This document shows, piece by piece, positions 55,922-64,000 of a stretch of 64,000 bases of DNA (position 1 is its first letter; each line of letters opens with the position of its first letter). The notes beneath the pieces are model-generated. The model ran no database searches, was not told where the DNA came from, and worked only from the letters and a program-made list of their open reading frames with translations. Position numbers and translations under genes: made by a program. Origin of the DNA: Phialocephala subalpina (lineage: Eukaryota; Ascomycota; Leotiomycetes; Helotiales; Mollisiaceae); contig FJOG01000009.1 of assembly GCA_900073065.1 (NCBI GenBank), forward strand, positions 1,132,267 through 1,196,266, in the 5' to 3' direction.

Positions 55922-57717
55922 CTATTGCAAGCCCTCTACCAGTAACACCTCTCCGATTTCCTTGACCAGTGGTTCCTGCGGGAACAATTTCTGCTTCGCA
56001 GCAATCGTCCCTTGAGCATCCATCCCCTTCAGCAAATCAATCAGGCCCCCATCCTTTGGAGCACAGTAAACAAGATATCCAAGAGCAAGTAGGAAGCCTT
56101 TCATGGCCTCTGGAGACCCTTCCTCAACACTGATAGATTCTAGTAAAGCTGCTGCCAGCTCGACTTGGTCTCCTTCTGGCAAAGTCTCGAGATGCTCCTC
56201 AGTTCGAAGCTTACTGTTCGCAGTTGCTATATTGAATGCTAAACTTGCTGCTGAGACTCTCACGTTGTGGTGTTTGTCGTCGAGCAAGCTCGTCGTAATC
56301 AATTGCACGATTGGTTCGGTCAGTGTTGGGCAACTAAGTATGTGTGCGGGGTAGAGCGGACTGGTGAAGAAGTTGCACGCCATTTGAAGCGCAACTAGGC
56401 GGAGAGAGTACGGACAATCCGGTACGCCGTTGACATACTTGATGAGTGGCGCGACGGTAGCATGATTCTTCTCTTCGGCGTAGTAACCACTGAATCTTGG
56501 ATCCACGAGTGCTACCCGTAGCAGATCCACAATTGTAAACATAACCTCGGCTGGAAGTTTGCCGGAGGCGTTTCGCAGGAATCGACTGAAGGCGTCAAGA
56601 TTTGGAAGCATAGCTTCAGCAGCACCGTCCTTGGCTCTTGCCTGGACAAAGTGCATGACACCTGTAATTGCTGCATCATCCGCGGATGGCCCCATCTTAG
56701 CTTTGAGTTTCCCAAGCGGGGGAATCTTGCTAAAGAGAACTGGTTTGGTGTTGGCGCCACGCATATTTGGTAGAGGCAGAGACTCATGGCCATGCGGAGG
56801 CCAAGCCATTTGGATCAAAAGATTCAGGTTGTTTTTAAGAGTTGAAGGATCCGACGACGTCCACCTGTTCTCTTGACTACCGTGGAGGAAGGTTATGAAC
56901 GTAGGGGTAGCGTTGATAGAGTATTTTGTCCCAACATCAAATGATCTGCCGATGTCGATGCAGATTAAAACAGCCTTGTGTGCGGCTTCTGCTGCCAGTT
57001 GTTGGTAAAACGGATATAGAGCCTTGCAAGGCCCGCAGCGGGACGACGTGAAGAAGACCACAGCACAAGAATTATCGGCATCTTGTAGGAATCTATCCAG
57101 ATCTGCAGCCATGTATGCTTCTCTTACAGCGTGGGCACGTTGTTGAGGGGTCATAGGAGGGACTGTCTTGTCCTGTATGCCGAGAAGTCCGCCATTCTTA
57201 TCCCGCCGCCGTGCAACCATTCGATCGATCTCTGGTCGAAGAGCTCTGCCAATTGGAGAATTAAGGACAGTCTGGGGGAGGTTGGTTATGTGAGCTGGAA
57301 TGCCCTTCCCGAGAAGGAAAGTTGCGAAATCGTTCGAGAAGTTGTTACAATTATTGGTCCAGAGATCGTATGCCTTGTATAATCAGCGTCCTCCTCTGGA
57401 CAGCAGAGCAATATGCATACCTCCTCAGTAAACACTTCTCTCAAAGATTCCAAGTACTCCGATATCACATCCATTGGCAAGTTCGTAATTCCGAGATCTA
57501 TGATTTGTAAAGGTTTACCCAGGTGACTTCCACCAGGATCGATTGTCTTGAGCCCTCCATCGTAAACAAATTCTATGCCGTTCATGACGATTGAAGTATG
57601 GTAGACAGCGTCAAGCTGCGTACCAAGTAGGGCCGAGGAAATGTTTCTTGCCAGCCCATTGGACAAGTCGTAGGTATAGAGCTGTACAAGCATGCCCGCT
57701 TCGTCCTGTTCCGCCAT
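55922..57717 (-). CDS. PPPDE (DeSI) - thioredoxin - PUL domain protein
   Basis: Two exons (minus): 57717-57421 and 57373-55922; 582 aa. Residues 8-150 are a PPPDE cysteine-isopeptidase domain with catalytic H40 (LDAVYHTSIV) and C108 (DLWTNNCNNFSNDF). Residues about 180-290 are a thioredoxin fold with redox pair C212/C215 (SSRCGPCKALYPFY) and cis-Pro INATPTF. Residues about 320-575 are an armadillo-like PUL domain, the module that in Ufd3/Doa1 binds Cdc48 (ALVDPRFSGYYA, LRLVALQMACNFF, NVRVSAASLAFNIA). The combination suggests removal of SUMO or ubiquitin at Cdc48 complexes with a redox input; that is inference. It diverges from gda1, with 444 bp between starts. Confidence 0.92.
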
Positions 57718-58161
57718 GATCACAAATGTCCTCGACGGCTATGGAGAAGGTGGAACGGTAGAAATTCGACTCGAGAGTGGGTCATAAGAAACGGCGCATG
57801 TTGAGAGGGAACGACTGTAGGTATACAACTTGAATTGATTCTATTTCATTCTATGGAGGAAGAGGCGCGTGAGTTATTCACAGGCAACGGTGACGCGAAT
57901 GAAGTCTCAATGCAGGGGCTTACGATAACCGTGTCGACGCCACCACCAGCCCCAGAACGCTAGCCTCAATTGGATTGAGCCTCCGCCACATTCAATTCCG
58001 TCAGGGGTGCGCGTGTCCAGAACTACGAAATTCCTCTCGACCTCCTTTTCTCTCCTGACGGTTGTTCATTTCACTCTCTTTCCATAAAACAACCCAATTA
58101 TTCACTTCGACTACCGAGCGACTTTACTGCCGCCGGACTGAGTTCTGTGCAGCTTTCACTT
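57718..58161. promoter_or_regulatory. shared divergent promoter region, PPPDE-Trx-PUL / gda1
   Basis: 444 bp separate the two start codons. The plus strand from about 58010 is CT-rich (ctcctttttctctcctga, one base either side may vary), a common fungal promoter feature. No specific binding site is identified. Confidence 0.45.
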
Positions 58162-59918
58162 ATGAGACGTACTTCGGTCTCGCTGCCGACCAGAAACGTA
58201 GCACACGACCCTCACGAGAAGCCCGCTCGATATAGCACCAAAGGCGCGAGTCAGAGCGCCGCAAGCACGCTGGAGAAAATAAAGACCGCCTGGATGACGC
58301 AAAGTCAGCGATCCAGGTATCTGAAGACTGGAGGAATACTCCTCTTCGTCGTATTCCTATTCTATTACCTATCGCCGAAAGGTACAGATTTATATGGAGG
58401 AGGTGAGCGCAAACCGCTTCTGAGATCGCAGATCAGGGGGCTAATTGAACGATACAGGGACGAACATTGGTAATGTAGGCGGTCAAACGCCTTCAGACTC
58501 GTCATACGGAACAACGAAGTGCTCGAAGTCCAGCGACAAGTCGAAGCCGATCGTCCAATATGCTCTAATGATAGATGCAGGAAGTACGGGATCCCGCATC
58601 CATGTATACAAATTCAACAATTGTGGCTCGACTCCGGAACTCGAGGATGAAGTCTTCAAGATGACAGAAAAGAAGTCCGGAGGCTCGGGGCTAAGCTCGT
58701 ATAAGGGGGATCCTGAAGGAGCTGCAAAATCTCTGGACGTTCTCATGGCGGCAGCAATGGAAAATGTGCCTGACAAGCTCAAGTCCTGCACCCCCGTCGC
58801 GGTAAAGGCTACCGCTGGTCTGCGTATGCTGGGCGATGTAGAGGCACAAGCTATCCTCGATGCCGTCCGAACTAGGCTGGAAACTGTTTATCCGTTCCCT
58901 GTTGTCTCCAAGGAAAACAACGGTGTTGCGATCATGGATGGTAGTGACGAAGGTGTCTACGCTTGGATTACGACCAACTATCTTCTCGGCAAGATTGGAG
59001 GCCCTGATCACAGCGAGACTGCTGCTGTCTTCGATTTGGGTGGTGGTTCTACTCAGATCGTGTTCGAACCTACATTCAAGGGTGCTGTTCCAGAGAAGTT
59101 GGCTGAGGGCGATCACAAGTACAAGCTCACATTCGGAGGGAGAGATTTCGAGCTTTATCAGCACTCCCATCTGGGTTATGGGTTGATGGCTGCACGCAAA
59201 TCTATCCACAAAACCCTGATCGAGGATATCCATACCCTGAACCCTACAGACTCTACTTGGATCGCGAAGCCCATTGTCAATCCTTGCATTGCTCCTGGTA
59301 TGGTTCGACCTGTCGAAGTCACTCTCGACAAGGGCCATGCTTTAGGTGAAACGATCAATATCAACATGACGGGACCCTCATCTCCAGCTCCAGCGCAATG
59401 CCGAAAGTTAGCAGAGAAAATTCTATTCAAGGAAGCTGAGTGCGCTCTTGCTCCTTGCTCGTTCAACGGAGTTCATCAACCATCTCTTTCGAAGACGTTT
59501 TCACGAGAAGATGTATATACTTTCTCGTACTTCTTCGATCGCACAGACGCGCTTGGAATGCCCGAATCTTTCACATTGAAGGAGCTTCACAGCCTGACTG
59601 ACCAGGTTTGTGGCGGTGAGGATCACTGGGATGTTTTTGAGAATGTCCCTGGTGCGTTAGAGGAGTTGAAGGGTCGACCAGAACACTGCCTTGATCTTAA
59701 CTTCATGGTTGCTCTTCTCCACACTGGGTATGAGATGCCCATCGATAGAGAAGTGAAGATTGCGAAGAAGATCAAGGGCAACGAGCTTGGATGGTGTTTG
59801 GGTGCAAGGTCAGTCACAATCAAAGAAATGTTGTGTGAATCATTACTGACGTATTTCTAGTCTTCCATTACTGAGTGCTGGGTCTGGCTGGCAATGTAGA
59901 ATCAAAGAGGTTTCATGA
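58162..59918 (+). CDS. gda1: Golgi guanosine diphosphatase (GDA1/CD39 family)
   Basis: Three exons: 58162-58402, 58458-59808, 59861-59918; 549 aa. It is a type II membrane enzyme that hydrolyses GDP to GMP in the Golgi lumen, so that GMP can be exchanged for GDP-mannose. There is a cytosolic tail of about 55 residues, then one membrane anchor (GGILLFVVFLFYYL, residues 57-70), then a Ser-rich stem. The apyrase regions are intact: ACR1 DAGSTGSRIHVY, ACR3 VKATAGLRMLG and ACR4 FDLGGGSTQIVFEP. The GDPase C-terminus is present, with the last 19 residues (SLPLLSAGSGWQCRI onward) coming from the small third exon. Without the last intron the protein would end in an unrelated tail. Confidence 0.96.
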
Positions 59919-60470
59919 TCATGATAGGGTAGGGTCGGCATGGCATTGCAGGCGTTCGGATAATCTGGTTGTAGTAAGGCTTAGAATCCAAAAGCTCGAT
60001 AGAGGGTACATAATTGAATGAGACGGCTATCGGACCTTTTCCGACTGTATAATTTTATAGTTCGGTTATGGCCCAGGACACATACATTAGGGTGCCTTGG
60101 TCGCGGTGCCGAGATGGCACCTCGAGGGCTGGGGTTTTCACAGATTAAAATTTGACTTGTGACTTGTTCAGATATGGCGTCCAAAATTCTGAAGATCAGC
60201 GTCAACGTCTATTGCCTAAACCACAATCATGCTTCTAGGTCTGAAGCTACTTGGTAGTGCTCTTGAGGTTGCATCTTGCCTACTTCTGTAGACTCCTGAA
60301 GACTTCTACATTGAGAATCAATTCGTCTGCTCTTGATCCCAGCGTGTCTATACTGTACGATACTGCACGGACAAATTCAACTTCTCCCGATGATTCAAAC
60401 GTTTCAGTACACACTTTGCTGAAGTCTGCTCAGCAACATTTCTCGTTCCAGCTATGCATGTGCTTCTTCA
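59919..60470. other. gda1 3' flank up to gap
   Basis: No supported gene. Confidence 0.4.
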
Positions 60471-61043
60471 NNNNNNNNNNNNNNNNNNNNNNNNNNNNNN
60501 NNNNNNNNNNNNNNNNNNNNNNNNNNNNNNNNNNNNNNNNNNNNNNNNNNNNNNNNNNNNNNNNNNNNNNNNNNNNNNNNNNNNNNNNNNNNNNNNNNNN
60601 NNNNNNNNNNNNNNNNNNNNNNNNNNNNNNNNNNNNNNNNNNNNNNNNNNNNNNNNNNNNNNNNNNNNNNNNNNNNNNNNNNNNNNNNNNNNNNNNNNNN
60701 NNNNNNNNNNNNNNNNNNNNNNNNNNNNNNNNNNNNNNNNNNNNNNNNNNNNNNNNNNNNNNNNNNNNNNNNNNNNNNNNNNNNNNNNNNNNNNNNNNNN
60801 NNNNNNNNNNNNNNNNNNNNNNNNNNNNNNNNNNNNNNNNNNNNNNNNNNNNNNNNNNNNNNNNNNNNNNNNNNNNNNNNNNNNNNNNNNNNNNNNNNNN
60901 NNNNNNNNNNNNNNNNNNNNNNNNNNNNNNNNNNNNNNNNNNNNNNNNNNNNNNNNNNNNNNNNNNNNNNNNNNNNNNNNNNNNNNNNNNNNNNNNNNNN
61001 NNNNNNNNNNNNNNNNNNNNNNNNNNNNNNNNNNNNNNNNNNN
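60471..61043. other. assembly gap, 573 N
   Basis: Unresolved bases. The odd length suggests an estimated gap size from scaffolding. Open frames that cross it are artefacts. Confidence 0.99.
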
Positions 61044-61599
61044 AGGTGGTGCGAGAGGAGACCTGACCTGACGCTGTATTTGTGAATCAAATGAGCTGGA
61101 GTTGTTGGTCTTGTCGCTGCGCTGTGTGTGGTGCCGATGTTCTGGTGGTGAAGGTGCTGAGGATTGAAGGTGTCGAGGTACGCGTGCTTTCCGGTTTTGT
61201 CGAAGGTTTTCATCCTGGCACCTCCGACACGTGATGGCCACTGCACCTGCTGTTTGAAACGAATAAATTCTCCCTGAGAGTGAAGATGCTCCACGCTGAC
61301 CATGCTCGAGTATGTACTGGGTGGAAAGTAATGGATGTACGAGAGATCTGAAATGGAGAGAGGAAGATAGGACGGACAGCTCTCGCAGACTAGTTCACTC
61401 CCAAGTAAGAAACCGGGAGTCAGATTTTAGTTGCAAATTCAACGATGTTTACAAAAGGTGTTCCTTTGTTCTTCCTTCCCAACATTCCCTAATCAAGAGT
61501 GGCCAAGTATGCTGCTGGCCCTCGACCAGTCCTCAAAACTCCCTCGAGTCTCTACACAATCACCCAGCATTAACTCCCCATGATATTGCAAGACCCTTT
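61044..61599. other. intergenic stretch after the gap
   Basis: No supported gene; the fragments around it are truncated by the gap. Confidence 0.35.
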
Positions 61600-61923
61600 C
61601 TATCGTTCTCCCTCTGCACCACCAATTTCCTGTGGTTCGTGATACGTATCTGGAGACTCAAGATATCGATCCGGCGAGAAGACATGCTTCCCTTCTCCAA
61701 GAGGACCATCCTGATTCTGACCATCATGGGCACTGACCTTCTCTGGCATTCTCAGGAGATGAAGCTCTAAAATATGGCGCATGAAGTAATGCAGGTCTCG
61801 CCCTTCCTCGTGTGGAAATCTGTTGGGTTGCGGACAATCTGGGCACTGAAGTGGGTGACCTGTAAGGGAACGCAGGCGAGTTGATGACCGCCGCATTGGG
61901 TGATCAGGACGACGGTCTGCCAT
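61600..61923 (-). CDS. small hypothetical protein with zinc-finger-like motif
   Basis: 107 aa. Residues 25-56 read CPDCPQPNRFPHEEGRDLHY followed by FMRHILELH, giving C-x2-C and H-x5-H-like spacing as in a loose C2H2 finger. The N-terminus is Arg-rich (ADRRPDHPMRRSSTRLRS). The rest is polar. No family can be named and expression is unproven. Confidence 0.4.
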   Translation of the reverse strand: MADRRPDHPMRRSSTRLRSLTGHPLQCPDCPQPNRFPHEEGRDLHYFMRHILELHLLRMPEKVSAHDGQNQDGPLGEGKHVFSPDRYLESPDTYHEPQEIGGAEGER

Positions 61924-62093
61924 GTTCGATAGGAAGAAATCGCAACAATCGAGTACTATCGATAACTAGAAGTTCTAGTAATACAAAGGTTGGATACTCT
62001 TGAACTATTAAAGAAGGACGTTAAGCACGAGGCGAGTTTCAAGAAAGGGTTTTAAAAGGTCTATGTAGTCACCCTTAGAATCTTCATCTGATC

Positions 62094-62275
62094 CTGATTC
62101 GATTCACACGCGAGAAGGCTACACTGCAGATTTGATTCACGAAAATGCAGGCTGCAGTACTAATTCGATTCACAAACAGGAAGGCTACGTGCGATTCACG
62201 AAAATGGAGGATGGAGTGTGAATTCGATTAACAGAAAGGAAGTGTGAATTCAATTCTTTGCAAGGAAGGTTCTAG
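62094..62275. repeat. short degenerate tandem repeat, about 60-65-bp period
   Basis: attcgattcac/attaacag-type cores recur at about 62097, 62163 and 62223, each followed by (g)aaggctac or ggaagtgtg. A second core gattcacgaaaatg(c/g)agg occurs in the first two units (62135, 62191). The last copies are shortened (gtgtgaattcaattc). No frame is open across it. Confidence 0.6.
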
Positions 62276-62614
62276 CACTTGTGTTACACCTCAAAGAATC
62301 TCAATCTTGATCAATGATCCCTGCTAGCCCCTTGGTTATCACGGGAATCGGGTTTTTGGGGAACAACAGTTCTACAGACGGCGATTCTTCGTCCCCAAAA
62401 ACCGACTTCCTCAATAAACGATGTGTACAAAACTCAACATCCTCGAGGAATGTTGATGAAGTATGAAAATAATGTGACAAGCTCGCGAGCTTCCAGATAG
62501 TTTGTCTAAGCTGTGTTTTCCATGGAAACTCTGTCACTTGATCTTGGGTAACCTTGTTCTTTTACAAGTATTTTGAATTAGAAAATTAAGTGTCTGGGGG
62601 GTATCATAAAGAAC
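62276..62614. other. intergenic stretch
   Basis: No supported gene; 3' flank of the magnesium-chelatase-like gene. A 78-codon minus frame is not called. Confidence 0.35.
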
Positions 62615-63797
62615 TTAAAGCGGTGCCTCTGCACCGGTGCTCCCTAGTACATCCTCAATAACATCCTCTGCGCCGAAACCATCCAACAAGGCCTTTATAG
62701 CTTCTAGATCACTTCCCCATTGCATACTTCGTTCCTTCTCAGGCTTGACGATATGAATGCGATGGAGGTATATCTTTCTGGCTGCTAGAGCAATGAGTGA
62801 AGGTGTGACGTATGACAGGCCATGCAGTGGAGCTAGACAGTGTGCCAGTTTATCGAAATGCTTTGTTGCCATGGCGGATACGCCCTGTGCCACAGCTCGG
62901 TGAGTCCTGAGGAAGGAGATGATGTTCTGCTGATATTGCTTCACTTCCACGCTGACTGTAGCATGGTGACTGAGTTCTGCCAAAAGCTGGATTTCCTGGA
63001 CACAAAATAAGTATGCAATGACTCTCTGGATACCGGTGAACAAACTGTAGCTGATATTCTTGGCCACAAGAACTCCGCAGAACTTGCTACTGGGTTCTTC
63101 TTTACCACAGAGGATATAGAATCTCCATCTTCGTATGCCTCTTCCAAATTTGGAAACCCATCCTCTGGAGCATGAAAGTGCGATATGAAAATGTAATTGT
63201 TGAGGTGCTTCGTCAACCTTGGACCCTCTCCTCCAGCAAGTAATGCTATGAACAGGAAACGTTTTGGAGCATTCTGGACCGAAGTTCTTGTGAATATCCG
63301 CCTTGTTCTCATCAACTCCAACGCCTGTATTTGGACCTGCTTCGGGGCCTCATCAAGATTCTTAGCAATGATCACATTGGCTATGGTCTTGTTATCGGTG
63401 TTGAAGGTCTCGGAGACAGGTGAGCGAGCAATGGATGTAAATGTAGTCGTATTGAGGAAGTAGGAGTCCTGTCGAGTTCGCACTGGAGAGTTCGATCGAG
63501 TAGGACTGCTTTCTACGCTTAGAATAGCATGCGCGAAATCGTCCAGAGAGGTGTGTTCTGAGCAGTCGATTACGGCATGGGAGAGGCCGAAGACTTTGGT
63601 TGCAACCTGTGATCCGTGAGCAAGTTGCCAGTGCAAGGCAGATTAAAACCGACCAACTCCAGCTCCTGTACCAAGTTATCGAGAGCATCAGGTTCTGTAT
63701 CTATGATACAATGCTCCTGTGCCACGAGGCAGATGAGTGTCGCAAGCTCTAGATCGCTCAGATCCTGGACCTTGTTGATGAGAGATTCTTCTGCCAT
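62615..63797 (-). CDS. fungal magnesium-chelatase-like (AAA-related) protein
   Basis: Three exons (minus): 63797-63654, 63606-63034, 62995-62615; 365 aa. It starts MAEESLINKVQDLSDLELAT, and an ATG at 63818 would add seven residues. Segments typical of the fungal family annotated as Mg-chelatase subunit I-like are CIIDTEPDALDNLVQELEL, VIIAKNLDEAPKQVQIQALE, NYIFISHFHAPEDGFPNLEE, YQQNIISFLRTHRAVAQGV, PLHGLSYVTPSLIALAARKI and EKERSMQWGSDLEAIKALL. There is no Walker A P-loop, so ATPase activity is unlikely and the family name is only historical; fungi make no chlorophyll. The second intron is very short (38 nt, gtatcc...gtccag); an alternative 50-nt intron upstream would also keep frame. Confidence 0.85.
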
Positions 63798-64000
63798 GAG
63801 GCCGCTGAGAAATGCCAATCACCCATATCCAGATCCGCGAAACTGCCCTCACTCCAACGAAACGAACGGTCAAAGGCGAGATTCCAACGGCGTCTAGTCG
63901 TCGTTGACGCTGCTTCCAAGGTGAGACTAGCGACAAAGCTATGACCGCAGCTTATTGGCCCGACTGATCTTGCTTCGAATTCAAGTCACGTTGGACATGT
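63798..64000. promoter_or_regulatory. promoter side of the last gene, window end
   Basis: Only about 200 bp. No divergent gene can be made out before the edge. Confidence 0.3.

Noticed and set aside
60251..61303. Long frames spanning the region after gda1
   Set aside because: They consist mostly of N from the assembly gap and are not real sequence.
1..64000. CRISPR arrays, prophage, bacterial operons
   Set aside because: The window is clearly eukaryotic with spliceosomal introns; none of these occurs.

Overview
The window is nuclear DNA from a filamentous ascomycete (Pezizomycotina). Genes carry several short introns (about 40-150 nt) with GT-AG ends and CTAAC/CTGAC-like branch points. The gene content is typical of the group: a QDE-2-type Argonaute, a HET-domain relic, 2EXR-type proteins, a short kinesin-3, nitronate monooxygenase and a CE8 pectin methylesterase. 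A class such as Leotiomycetes is possible, but the sequence alone does not settle it. All exon joins given here were worked out by eye from splice signals, frame and family motifs.

Layout. 0-8 kb: a truncated dsRNA-binding gene at the left edge, a long gene-free stretch with an AT-rich island (2.59-2.83 kb), nitronate monooxygenase, two small hypothetical genes and a secreted pectin methylesterase. 8.5-12 kb: a graveyard holding a 2EXR gene with two frameshifts, a HET-domain pseudogene and other coding-like debris. 12.3-20 kb: a 10-exon MFS efflux transporter and a full-length Argonaute. 20-24 kb: a possible secreted protein and a cluster of small Cys-rich proteins. 24-35.8 kb: GNAT, DUF202, DUF1223, a TauD-type dioxygenase, an aldo-keto reductase and a large unknown protein. 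36-44.3 kb: a MITE, an SDR, glyoxalase II with a likely mitochondrial/cytosolic double start, a DUF1264 (oil-body-associated type) protein with unusual introns, an EF-hand protein and an eIF4E-family protein. 45-47 kb: a short kinesin-3. 47-56 kb: a gene-poor zone with four adjacent degenerate tandem-repeat arrays (49.0-50.8 kb), one 2EXR/F-box-like gene and, upstream of it, a repeated leader with regularly spaced splice donors. 55.9-60 kb: a PPPDE-thioredoxin-PUL protein and the Golgi GDPase GDA1, divergently transcribed. 60.47-61.04 kb: an assembly gap. 61-64 kb: a small zinc-finger-like ORF, a short tandem repeat and a protein of the fungal family annotated as magnesium-chelatase-like.

How the genes relate. 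There is no biosynthetic gene cluster: no PKS, NRPS or terpene synthase is present, and the metabolic genes look like independent housekeeping or detoxification functions. Glyoxalase II, the aldo-keto reductase, nitronate monooxygenase and the MFS pump could all serve detoxification, but nothing shows co-regulation. The Argonaute and the edge dsRNA-binding gene are the only RNA-silencing-related pair. The most unusual sequence signals are the multi-period repeat mosaic at 49.0-50.8 kb, the GA-AG intron in the DUF1264 gene, three GC-AG introns, the repeated splice-donor leader at 52.9-53.5 kb, and the cluster of small Cys-rich proteins.
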